In this document: positions 1-11,100 of the stretch, piece by piece
Layout of the letters: each line of letters starts with the position of its first letter
Position numbering within the stretch: the first letter of the stretch is position 1
Assembly: GCA_003117195.1 (NCBI GenBank)
Contig: BDSI01000048.1
Span: 583,477-647,476, forward strand
Direction of reading: 5' to 3'
Origin: Eudorina sp. 2006-703-Eu-15
Lineage: Eukaryota > Chlorophyta > Chlorophyceae > Chlamydomonadales > Volvocaceae
DNA length: 64,000 nt
Made by a program: the position numbers and the translations under genes
Notes under the pieces: generated by a model
What the model was told of the DNA's origin: nothing
Seen by the model: only the letters and a program-made list of their open reading frames with translations
Databases searched by the model: none

Positions 1-594
1 CTGCAGGTGCATGTACGGCATTATCGCCACTAGTGGGTTAGATGCGAGAACCTGAGACTAGATCCTGGATCCTGAGCCATCAGGCAGCAGCTAGCCATGA
101 CTGGGAACCGCAGGGGGGGCTAGACACCGCAGCTCAGTTGGAAGTTGGTGGAATGTGACATATCTAACAAGCAGGGCACAGTTGTGGGCATGTGGGGTCG
201 TGGGTTGAAACCAGGGGGCGGGGGCCGGGGCATGCACACGCTTTGCTGGGAGCGAGGGCGAGCTCCCCTGCTGAGCGAGGGCGTACGGGATGCTGCGTGA
301 TGCGGTTTTCCTCCCACGCAGTGACGTAATGCATTATTTACGGCAGTGACGGTCACGGTCTCAGCTTCCGCCCGAAGCGATCTGTCGCAGTGCTGTTGCG
401 GGATGGTAACGACGACGATGGTCTGCGACGGTGACAGTGCGGCGGCACCCGATCGGAAGCGTCGCGTAGCATAGCGTCGCGTAGCATCGCGTCGCGTCGC
501 GTAACGGAGCATGTACTCAGTTGTATGTACGTAAAGATTGAGCCGTGGTGGGGATGCTGTGGTTGGAAGGGTGCGTGGATGGTGGGTGGCACGG

Positions 595-645
595 CCAGCA
601 GCAGTAGCAGCAGTAGCAGCAGTAGCAGCAGTAGCAGCAGTAGCA
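595..645. repeat. AGC/AGT-rich microsatellite
   Basis: Short tandem array built from CAG and TAG trinucleotides (AGCAGTAGC-like units) upstream of the LRR-like exon. A second degenerate array of GTCGCGTA-like units lies at about 463-505. Both look like simple-sequence expansions in non-coding DNA. Confidence 0.7.
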
Positions 646-995
646 GGTGGATATCCTGTCAACCAGGGGGACCGGTGGTGAGGGACTTCCCGACCAGCCT
701 GTAACACATGCGGGGCGGGGGGTCGCCGCTCCTCCTGCTCCTCGTCCTCCTCCCGGCGATAGACACATCACAGAATCTGGTACGGCACTGTACGGCAGTC
801 CAGCCTCGCGCCTTGAGGTACTACCCCAATGCCCGTGGTGCCCACTCACTGCTGCAGCGCTCAGTAGTAACTGATGGCCGCAGTCGCAATGACCACCACC
901 TCATTTCCGCGTTGCTTTCTGTTAGGTGGTACCCAGACCCCAAATCACCAACTCCGCAACGGCGGCCGCCGGCCTCCTCAACAACCCCTTCGCAG

Positions 996-1286
996 GAGCT
1001 GCATCTCGCCCGAGGCGGCCCGGACCTGACCGCAGCCGGCCTCTTGGGGCTGGCCGCGCTGCCCCGGCTGCGGCGGCTCACACTGCTCGACTGCCCCTGC
1101 GCCGCCGGCGAAACGTCTGTACGGCAGCTCAAAGAAGTCGTACGGCGCGCCGGTCGGCAGCTGGACATCGAAGTGGTCGCCAAGCCCAGCCCCGTGTGGG
1201 GAGTGCCGGCGGCGCCGCTGGTGCCCGCCCGGGCGGCGAGTGTACGGATGGAGCCGCTGCCGCAGCGTGTGGCGGTGCTGTGTTGA
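996..1286 (+). CDS. C-terminal exon of a leucine-rich protein (partial)
   Basis: This is probably the last exon of a plus-strand gene. The acceptor is the CAG ending at 995 and the stop codon ends at 1286. It encodes about 96 residues. The first half has an LRR-like pattern (LTAAGLLGLAAL, then LPRLRRLTLLDCPC), followed by a short basic helix and an alanine/proline-rich tail. Leucines spaced like this close many algal F-box/LRR proteins, but one repeat is not enough to name a family. I could not identify upstream exons in bases 1-995, so the gene either begins left of the window or has a long intron here. Confidence is moderate that it is coding and low for function. Confidence 0.42.
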   Translation, partial: ELHLARGGPDLTAAGLLGLAALPRLRRLTLLDCPCAAGETSVRQLKEVVRRAGRQLDIEVVAKPSPVWGVPAAPLVPARAASVRMEPLPQRVAVLC

Positions 1287-4219
1287 AAGGGAGACCCGAG
1301 GGGGCCGGGGGTCACGGCGGGGTCCAGGGTTGCCGCTGCCGGGGTAGATGCTTTGCTCGGCGGCGGCGGCGGCGGCGGCGGCTGCAAGTGTTGTTACCGT
1401 CGTGATCTGTCAGGGCACTTGGGGGGGGGGTGATGACGGCCAACATGAAACCAAGGCTGTTTCAAGGGCGCCCGCATCCGCATCCGCATCATTGTGGCTG
1501 TGGGTCCGGTAAGCCAGACGGTTGGTGCCGACTGCCAATGGGATCTTCGAAGTGCAAAGGAGTGGGAGTGGGAGGCCGAGGCCCACCGGGCTCATGAGGT
1601 TCGGAGGTGCGACGAGGAGCAGGGCAGGGTGTGCTGGGAGTTGCCATGGTGGGGGAAGGAAGGCGGGTCTCCGGCCGTCTGGATGTGGGGGACGCCGGGG
1701 GAGGGTTGCAAGAATGCAACGCTAGCGGGAGCTGAGGGCTGTACGAGTAGGGCAAGTCACCGAGAGGGCTCAGTCCGGGCCGGTCATTACGGAGAGAGGC
1801 GAAGTGGGTGAACGGGGGGCGGAGTATCGGGGCCGGGTGTGACGGGTCTGACTGGGAATTTCGCGAAGGAGGAGACGAAGAACAGGAGATTTCGGAGATT
1901 GTGTTGTGTCGGATATTCTTTGTTGGTGGTGTCACGTGGTGGTGCAAGAGCGCAGGCGTGACATGGAAGAATGGGAGCGAAGTGAAGAAATCGGAGTACG
2001 GCATGCTTGGAGTGTACGGTAAGTGTTGGGTGCGTGACCCTTGGGCCACAGTGGCGGCCATGTCTTGTCGCCGCCCTTGACACGTGGGCCTCGTGATCGA
2101 CTTTGGCAAGTGTATAGTATGTGGGCGAAGTTGCGAAGACGACGAGAGCAGGACTCGTGATGTGGTATGTTGTTCTATTGGAGAGCTGGTTCCGCGGTGG
2201 TACGGACTCGCAGAATGAGCGGGAGAAAGACGGGGCCAGGGGGAGGGCGAGGGGAGGAGAGACCCGGTTTGCTTTTCGTGGCCTACGCAGGGGGAATGAG
2301 AGCCGGAGCGAGTTCTGTATGTGGGGTATTGATGCTGAGTGGATTACACGGGTGCATACCCTGTAGCAGAGACATGCATGCCTTTGTTGGTGCACCTTCT
2401 GGAGCATCCATCGGAGGACAGGAGTTGCTGTGGGCGTTGGCGGCACAGTACCTGTTCGTGGTACAGCAGACACACGGCGCGGTGCGGAGCCTGAGGTGAA
2501 CGACATGACATATCATGCAGATCATGTACGGCACGGGTGTTGCACCCGCAGAGAGGTTGAGGCGCCGGAGGAAACCGCTGGGTTGCTTCCAGGCACCTGT
2601 ACGGAATGTGTGCGAGTAAATGTACGGGATGTTGCTTCATCTTGGTGCAGTCTCCGCCGCCAGGCAACGGGTCGTATGCTCGTATCGGATGTGCTCCTGG
2701 GTGAGCAAGGGTTCAGGATTTCTCCATGCTTTCTCGTGTCTGTTCGAATGCCTCGAGGGAAATTTGACGGAGTACTAATAGAAGTGGCCATTTGGCAAAT
2801 GCGCCACTTGATGACTGGCCTTCGACGTGTTAAATGTCTGAAAGCACTCTTCACGCATAATCTCTCCACGCTCAACTCGCAGTCCTGGCGGAACACTGTT
2901 GCGTCGGTCAGGAAGCTGAGGTAGTGGCTTGAACCGCATTCGTAGTTCACGGAGGGAGGGAGGAGCGGAGGAGACCCGGAAGGGCGGGGCCCCGGAAGGG
3001 CGGCCGCCTTGGCCGGACGGGGCCGTCCCCACTTTTGCAGTTTGTTGTTAGTTGCCGTTGGCGGTTGTAGGACCGTGGCCTGCTGTCGCTTGACGTCAGT
3101 CTGCGGCTGGGCCTGCGGCGTTGTATCATTAATGACCACCCGGGCAAACACACGTGCTTCGTGTGCGTCAGGTCCCCCGCCCTCACCTTCTCACCCTTCT
3201 GAGGGGACGTGACACTTGCGGGCCATCGGATGACTTTTGAAAGGTGGCAAGTTGGACCTCTGAGCATGCGCGCGAACGTCCCCTCACCCGCGGAACTTAG
3301 ACCCGCACCTTTATCGGACAAATGTGCCCTTGCTTGCCCCGGCGGGCGGGGGTTTCGTGTGTGCGTGGGGCGGGGCCGGAGCCTCGCGTTTGTGCAGAGG
3401 GTTGCCGGCAAACAGGCTGGTTGAGGAGGGAGGGATCAACGTCTGTCTTTCGCTCGTGCATGACGTGGTCCTCGTCTTTGGATGGGTGTGGCAGCCAATG
3501 GCGCGCGGGACGCTGAGGTCTGGGCCCTTTCCCCTGGCGAATCTTTATGTTGAGTGCTTTGCTGCACCCCATGTGCCGCGTTGATCGAAGATGAGGGTGG
3601 TCTGGTCTCGGCGTGGGTACACCCAACCTTCCTGTGTGAGGGCCCAGGCTGCGAGCCAGCGGCCTTGCTTTGTTGTCAGACCTTTTCCTTTGCTTGCCGA
3701 CGGGATGTTTTCACACCGCGGCAACACGTTTTAGAGCAGCACAGACTGCTGTTGCATGTAACAAGCGACGCAGTACGGCATCGTTGAGACGTGCGACAGA
3801 TTTTCGTAGTCCAATGCCGTGTTGGTACCGGGAGGCTTCCGCTGTCACCCCCCTGTCTCTTAACCTGGCAGCGCCTGCACACAAGCACCCGAAATCTCCA
3901 TAAAATCCCATCGGTTCCACATCCACCTGCCACTCGCCCCCAAACCCAATATGATAGCCGGTGTGCGTGCCTTTGTCGTCGACCACGGCTGTATATACGT
4001 ATGTACGACAGGACATTTCGCTCGCGGAATTACCGTACAGCCGTCATCATCATCGCTTCCGTGATGTCGCACATTGCATACCGTGGGGCCACAGGTACAC
4101 GTTTCAAAGCCGTCATTCAAGGCCTATCGTACAACACTGGTCCAACTGCATCCAAGCAGGGTCCCCAAAAACCAACTGCACCCATGCACTCTTGCGGATA
4201 CCCACCTCATGGCGACCAA
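1287..4219. other. Gene-poor region, nothing assignable
   Basis: About 2.9 kb downstream of the LRR-like exon. It contains a (GGC)n run near 1361-1383 and a G run near 1423-1431. Several ORFs of 60-240 codons occur on both strands, but none has splice-consistent partners, recognisable domains or balanced composition. I see no gene here. The first few hundred bases may be 3' UTR. Confidence 0.5.
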
Positions 4220-4292
4220 AAGAATGGATTTGGCCAGGTGTCAATCTTTTCACAAGCGCAGCAAGATTGACATCTAGCCAAATCCACTCTTT
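4220..4292. repeat. Small inverted repeat (hairpin)
   Basis: The left arm at 4220-4248 is matched by the reverse complement of 4263-4291 with only a few mismatches. The loop is about 14 nt. It overlaps the 3' end of the MYND-like remnant on the minus strand. It could be a miRNA-type foldback, a fold-back transposon end or a terminator-like structure. The sequence shows only the foldback. Confidence 0.7.
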
Positions 4293-5690
4293 CTTGAGGC
4301 GGCAGGGGTGCGACCCCTTGCCCGCCCACCCATGCCCCGCCATCTGCTTGGCCACCGCCGCGTCCGTGTCCCCGCCCCGTGGTCCCGCTCTTCGTCAGCC
4401 CACACCACCTCCGCCTCCACCTGGGCCTCCCCCGCCTCCTTTGCCACAGCCGCCTCCGCCAGCGATGCACTGGACACCGCAGCTCCGCCACCGCCCACCG
4501 CGGCAGCTGCTGACGTCGACCCTCCTCCACGCTTCAATCGGTGCCCCGCCCGCCACTGCGCCTTCTGACACTTCAGGCTGCAGTACGACACCTTGCCGCA
4601 GCGGCCGCACACCTGCAGTCGCAGATCCGCCTCCGTGTCACCGGCCAGGTTGGCGCAGGCGGGGTTGGCGCAGGTGCGCAGCCAGGAGGCCAACTCAGGT
4701 CCCGGGTCACCTAGGCTGCGGGCAGCTACTGCCAGGGGACCCATCGACGCGACCGTCGCGAGCAGGTGCTCCCGTTCCGGTTGCCGCTCCTCAACACCAT
4801 CTCCATCACGAGTCATGCCTGCTCACATCTCCAGGCGCGCCGCCAGCTCCATCACTGCCCGCGCAAGGCGCTCCTCAACAAACATAGGCTGCGGGTCACC
4901 CACACGCAGCCAGCCAGATCGCGGACGAGCACCAGAGGCCAGTAAGGTAGCTTCCCATCGTCCCACGCAGCAGCCTCCACACTGCTGACCTTCGAGCGTG
5001 TGTGCGCCCGCCGTTCCTTGCTGCCGCTGCGGCCTCCAGGGCTGCTGCTGGTCATTCCCGCAGCACTGCACCCCCGTGCTGCACCCCCGTTTGCGGATAC
5101 CGTCGCCTCCCCAGCACCGCGCGAACGGACACCAGCAGCGGCGCTTCCTGACGCGCCGCTAGCCGCCAATCGCCCCGCATGGCGGATCACGTGCGGTAGG
5201 GCTACCGCCACCAGGACCAGGCTCCTGGACAGCTCCCAGCGCCACTCTTTACCTGGATCGAAGGTCTTCAGAACTTGGCGCCACCTACTGCGGCTCCTGA
5301 GCTGCCTCAGCACAGCCCCAAGCACCGACATCGCCCAGCACTCCAGAAGCAACCGGTCCCTCCAACCGTTGTCGGCAGAAGCCATCACAGGGGTAGCAGA
5401 CGCGGCAACAGGTGCGGCTGCAACATCCTCGGATTCACGGTCGTCACCGTCAACACCAGCTACGAAGTTGATGGCCCTGCTGCTGCCGCTGCCGCCTCTG
5501 CTGCCGCTGCTGCCGTTGGCGCCGTGTCCGACACCGTTGCTGCTGTCGCCTGTGCCGCCGCGACCGGCCAGAGTTCTTCGGCTGCCTTCCCTTTCATCGC
5601 TGCTGCAGGTGGCCAGCGCATTACCGCCCGCCCGCCCGCTGTGCGACGGACGCGTGGTGCCTCTTCCAGCTACCTTGAGAGGCGCCGACC
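4274..5690 (-). pseudogene. MYND zinc-finger family gene remnant
   Basis: The minus strand from about 5690 is open through a Gly/Ser-rich segment, then a helical region (RDRLLLECWAMSVLGAVLRQ, PYWPLVLVRDLAG) to a stop at about 4852. The next frame continues with VEERLARAVMELAARL, stops at about 4823, and resumes in that frame with CANPACANLAGD and CGRCGKVSYCSLKCQ. Those cysteines form the CxxC, CxxC, YCSxxCQ, W, H pattern of a MYND finger, but the final HxxxC cysteine is missing. A one-base frame change and an in-frame stop interrupt the gene, and I found no intron of normal length that removes both. MYND proteins are usually adaptors or regulators. I read this as a decayed member of the large algal MYND family, although an unusual gene structure is possible. 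Confidence 0.5.
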
Positions 5691-6558
5691 ACGCTCAACG
5701 TCACCGATGTGGTCCATGTTAAGTTGAGTAGTTGACTCACCCAGACTCAGTACTGCGCGCGGTGACAGCGCCTCGGGAGCAGCGGCACCGTACACGCTCA
5801 CGGCCCCAGGGCTAGAAGCAGGGTATTGGACCCGAGGCTACGTCGCGCCCAATTCGTCTCCAAGCCACGGTTCCTAGAAATGAAGAAGCCAATACGCCAT
5901 AAGGCGCGGCAGGAGTCTCACAGGCCTTCCGCGGCCGCCGCACCAGGACACCAACCGCTTTTTCCGGCCTCATTCGCCGAACGTGTGGATCGGCTGCTCC
6001 AGCTGCTTGGGGAGCAACAACTTAGCCAGGAGCAGTCACAGCAGCATGGCGATGAGTCTGCTGCAGGCAGCCGCCTAGGGCCATTTGCAAGCTCCACGCA
6101 GGCAGAAGAAGATGCTCGCGGGCGGCTGCCTGCAGCAGACTCATCGCCATGCTGCTGTGACTGCTCCTGGCTAGGTTGTTGCTCCCCAAGCAGCTGGAGC
6201 AGCCGATCCACACGTTCGGCGAATGAGGCCGGAAAAAGCGTTTGGTGTCCTGGTGCGGCTGCCGCGGAAGGCCTGTGAGACACCTGCCGCGCCTTATGGC
6301 TTATTGGCTTCTTCATAACTAGGAACCGGGGCCTGGAGACGAATTGGGCGCGACGTAGCCTCGGGTCCAATACCCTGGGGTCGGGACTTGAGGGATATCG
6401 TCGGCCGTGAGCGCGTACGGTACCGCTGCCAGCCGCCGCGGCGCTGTCACCGCGCGCAGTACTGAGTCAAGGTGAGTCAACTTAGCATGGACCACATCAG
6501 TGACGTTGAGCGTGGTCGAATCTCGTTGCGCCTCTCAAGGTAGCTGGAAGAGGCACCA
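5638..6558. repeat. Long near-perfect palindrome (about 438-bp arms, 45-bp loop)
   Basis: Bases 5638-6075 are repeated in reverse complement at 6121-6558, centred on about 6098. The innermost bases pair exactly (6049-6075 against 6121-6147) and the outer ends still match around the GTGGTGCCTCTTCCAGC block. Both arms read as nearly the same protein when translated inward (FPASFAERVDRLLQLLGEQQ), with a few substitutions. The loop 6076-6120 is unique. A transcript would fold into a very long hairpin. It could be a fold-back element, an inverted duplication of a gene fragment, or a small-RNA precursor. Confidence 0.9.
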
Positions 6559-7428
6559 CGCTTCAGTCGCACTGCAAACATGTTTTGAATTTGGCGCCAA
6601 GCCCAGTCACCCATACTCGGCTGCCCCTCGCACCTCGCTCACTTCGTTCTCAGCTGGTTTCTCGTTCCAATTCCCTCCCACCTCGCTTGGACTTGTAGCG
6701 CCCATCACAGATGCACCAAGGGGCATGTCGGCATTTGGACATGATGCCCGCGGCTGCAGCACCCTCAGCAATCACTGACGTCGCCAAACGTTGCTTCTCG
6801 CTCGCGTGCTTCCAAATGAGCGCATGCCCGAAAGCCATGAACCCTTAATTCTTATGGGTCGTATGGATTCTTAACGATCGCGGCGTAGCATCCGTCTTGT
6901 CAACGTACCGCATGCAAGGCGTGCGCATGTCGACCCGCGGGCACACCACGGACGCAGCGGCAAGATGGTTGGGCCATGTGCATGGTACGTGACGGTGTAG
7001 GGCTCCGTGCGTACACTTGCAATTAAGCGGTGGGTCGCAGCAACAGTCGTGCGGTCCCCGAGTCTGTAAAGCCTCTTGCGATCTCCCCGCGCACGCGGTT
7101 TCTGGGTTCTGCGTCTTCACCTCATCGGCGGGGTTCCAACCTAGCCGCGGGTCTAATACCCTGCTCCTGGCCCTGGGGTCTGGGCCCACTACGCGTGCGT
7201 ACGGCACCCTATCGCCTCCCCGGTTGGGCATACCGGGACACAGTCCTCCGCGCAGCCCTTTTCAAATAAGAGGCATGTAGTTGCCATGGTCATGGTCCCA
7301 TCGACACACACGGACGTCACACACAGGTGTTCACATTCACACACACATGTATCGCCTGTATCGCCTGTATCGCCTGTTGCTCTGGACTTCGCTCCTCGCG
7401 GCTCAGTTTACTTTCACACACACATGCG
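6559..7428. other. Intergenic region with a diverged copy of the palindrome arm
   Basis: This gap separates the palindrome from the stop of CFAP70 and must include the CFAP70 3' UTR. About 7120-7230 resembles the palindrome arm, in the right-arm orientation: a GGTCTAATACCCTG block, then CCCTGGGGTC, then a GCGTACGGCACC block in the same order. At 7350-7377 there are three copies of a 9-bp TATCGCCTG unit. Near 7368-7426 there is a copy of a short dispersed repeat (see the findings). No gene is seen. Confidence 0.5.
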
Positions 7429-8069
7429 CTATGACGCCATGCCACGCAGCGCCTCCTCCAGCTCCGCCACCGCCGCCAGCTCCTCCTCCGCGGCCGCCAG
7501 CTCCCGCGCCGCCGCCACCTCACGTGCGGCCTCGGGGCCCATGTGCTGCGCCACCAGGCAGCGAGCCAGGGCCAGCCGCATGGGACAGCTCTGAGGCATT
7601 AGCCGGACAGCTAGCTCCTGGGGTGGTGGTGGTGGTGGTGGAAAAGCACACCGGCAGGAGCGGGAGCGGGGACTGGTGAGTAAGAGCGGAGGACGGTAAT
7701 CCAGGCCGCCGGGTGCTAGCGAATGTTGTGCGCCAGGGAGGACGGAACGCCCAGAGGCACGGACATGGGCGGCCGCAACCAAAGTGAGGAGATGACGATT
7801 GATGAAGACCGCAACCCAAGTAAAGAGGCATGTTGTGGTCGTCATCAAGCAGGACGGGGATGGGGGGGACCGTCACCATGGGGGAGACAGAGGAGGCCAG
7901 ACTCGGCCGCGCAACGCCACGACCGAATTTAGAGCGCGGCTGGCTGTGGCTGAGGGGCTCATGCCACGCGCTGTTGCTGGCGCTAGTGCGGGTTGCGGCT
8001 GGTGGCGGTGTCGGTATGGCGCCATGCCTCCCGCTGCACGCCGAGCTGACTCCACGACACACCACCCAC

Positions 8070-8100
<31 letters not shown>

Positions 8101-11100
8101 CTTACACACGCAGCCACCCACCCAGCACCCACCTGCAGGACCCCCTGCTGCTCCCGCAGCTGCCCGGCAGTGCCGTACTCGTCCGCGATCTGCGTCAGCA
8201 CAGCGCTGTCGTCCAGCCCGCAGCGCAGCCCGAACGACAGCGCCTTCGCCGCGTCCTCCCGCCTCCCGTCCCGCAGCGCCACCAGCGCCAGCCAGCCCCA
8301 GGTCCGCCCGTCCTCGGGGTCCAACACGTTGGCCTCAGTCAGGCACATGTCCGCGGACGCCAGGTCGCCTGGGGGACCGTCCGGGTGGGCGGATGGGTGG
8401 GCGGGTACAAGGAAACTGAGCCGCGAGTGTGCAAAAGATAACTGAGCCGCGAGAAGCGAAGTGTGTATGTGTGTGTAGGGAGATGCGGCTGAACACACAA
8501 CCCGGGGGTGGGGAGGGGTGGATGTCAGCACCCACGCATGGCGTCATTCGCACGGACAGGCCCTCCCAGGAAGGGCAGATCACCCATGCCGGGGCTGGGG
8601 CTTAGCGGGTGGAATATACTGTGGACGCCCAACCGCGCTGCACCGCACCGCACCGCACCTGCCGCCACGAAGCACTCCCCGGCGCCCCGCCACAGCGCCG
8701 CGCAGCCGGGTGAAGCCGCCGCCCCCAGCAGGTACACATCCGCCGCGTAGCGGGGCTGTCCCCGGACCGTGTAGCAGCCCGCCAGCTGCAGCCACATGGG
8801 CAGCTCCACCTCGGAGGTGAGCCCGCGCTGCTGCGCCTCGTCCAGGTACTCCTGCGCCATGGATCCAAGGTGGGGCCAGAGTGGGGAAGTGGGGTTGCAG
8901 GGGGAAGCAATGGGGCGAGTGAGGAGGGGACATGCGGCGTGGGGATCGTTGGAGACAGATTGGGTCGGGCTGGCAGGGATGCAAGGGAGCGAGGTAAGGG
9001 CCGCGGGGCTTCTCACCGACACACAGCAACTACCGTACATGTACGACATAACCGCTGGGAGCGGATCCGCAAGGATTCCGGCGGCGCACAGCCAAGTGGT
9101 TCGCCCTCCGCTTCCCTCTTCCTCCCTTCTCTTTCCCGCTTTCCCGCCCCACCCCGGGGGTCCTTGCAGCGTCCACCCATGCAACAACACCAATCGCCCC
9201 ACTCCTCCCGCCCCTCGCTGCCCCCGCTCGCACCTGGTAGTACCGGATGGCCCAGTCCAGCACGCCCCGCTCCCGGTACAGCTGCGCCGCCAGCAGCTTG
9301 GCATGCCAGCCCGGGAAGCCCCCGCCCCGCATCAGCTGGATCAGCGGACCGCCCGGAGCCAGCAGCGCGTCGCCCACAGACCCGGCCCCGGACCCCACAT
9401 CCGGGCCGGCTCCGCCTCCGGAAGCTTGGGCTCCGGCGGCATTGCCGGCAGCCGCCAGCGCCGCGCCCAAGGCCGTCTCCGCCAGCGCCCCCACCAGCAG
9501 GTGCTCCCTCCGCGTCCCCTCCTCCACGGAGGCCCAGTGGCGCAGTCCCGAGGCCAGCTCCAGGGCCAGCAGCGCCTCGGAGGGCAGCGACAGGGTCTTG
9601 AGGAGGGAGGTGGCCAGGGAGATGAAGGCGCGGGCCTGGAGGTGGGGGCGGGGGGTGGAGGGATGGTGGGGTGGTGGGGCCTCTACAAGGGAGTAAAAGG
9701 AACAGTGGTGTGTCGGCGGCAGGGGCAGCGTTGTGACTGGGTGGACAGGTGGGCAGGTCGGCACGGACGGGACGTAAGGCACGTCGCAACGTTTCCAGCG
9801 CCACGCTACTACCGGACGCATGCCCATATAGGTCAGGTCAGGTCTGGTCAGGTCAGGGTCTTCTGCAGGCACCGCAGCCCCGGGCAGGTCTTCCGCAGCG
9901 GGGGAGGGGTGCAGGCCTGGGAGTTGAAGAGAGACAACCCCGCGCGGGCTCGCGGGGGCGGATATACGGCGCCTGAGGCGGATGCACCCAGGACCGGGAC
10001 GGGTAACCACCCTGGACCAGGTCCACCGTCTGGGTGAGCACTACCTCCCTTCCCTCCTTCAACATGTACTGGGTACGTCTGAGTTCGTTGAGGGCTTGTC
10101 CTTCTTCCACCCGACCCAGCAACCAAGACGTCTGTGACCCATCCCCTCCTCCACACATATATCGTACACATTTTGCTGTACACACGCGGCTACCGTACAG
10201 CTACAGTATACATGCACGCAGCCACACCTCCTCCGTACCTGCAGTTCGCCCAGCACCGGGCCGCCCGCCTCCCCCTCCCCGGCGCCGCCCGACGATGCCG
10301 ATGACGGCTCCTCCCGCACCGCCCCTCCCGCCGCCTCCTTCTCCAGGCGGGACATCTCCTGCTCGCAGCTGGCCAGCTCGGTGCGCTTGGAGTCGCCTGC
10401 AGGGAGCGATGACGGGCGGGGGACGTTGGAGGAAGGCCAAAGAGAGGAGAGGGCCTGGCGCCCCTGCAGGAACTGGCACCCTCTACCCCCACACCGATCT
10501 CCTCTCCGCTGCAAAGCGCTCCTCAATGCCCTGCCCGCGCCCACACAAAACAACAGCAACGAAAGCCACAATGGGCTGGTCCCCGGGCTGGGCCCTGCTC
10601 ATACTCACCCACCCACCACCCCGGGTCCCCCAGCTGGGGACCCCACTGCTGCCTCTCACACACCCCTCCTCTGCCCCTCCCCGCGCCAGCCCCTTCCCCC
10701 CGCACCGTAGGCCTTGTACACCAGCGCCATGACCGCCCACTGCTCCAGCCCCGGCTGCTCCGAAACCTCCATCAGCCGGTGCGCCGCCGCCTCCGCCGCC
10801 TCCAGGTACGACCCGTCGGTGGCCCGTCCCTCCGCCACCGAGCAGCCCAGCAGCGCCAACAGCGCCGGGCGGTGGGTGGGCTCCAGGGAGAGGCTCTCGC
10901 GGAAGGCCTGCTCCGCCCGGCCGCGCGCGCCGCGCCGCAGACAAAAGGTGCCGTACTCGTACCACACCTGCGCGTCGTTCTTGGCCAGCAGGCGGCGCTG
11001 GTGGAGCGACTCAGCGCGGCTGGGGTCGCCCAGGGCCTCGGCCTGAGGGTGCGAACAGCGCGAATAAAGGAGGGGAGACGAATGAGAATGGAAGTAGGTA

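Noticed and set aside
120..707. 195-codon minus-strand ORF
   Set aside because: It is created by microsatellites (TAATAA-free AGC/AGT and CGCGTAGC arrays) and has no domain or splice partner.
5826..6370. Two near-identical 150-codon ORFs on opposite strands as genes
   Set aside because: They are the two arms of the palindrome read inward, each starts at a non-ATG codon, and each reads through into the opposite arm.
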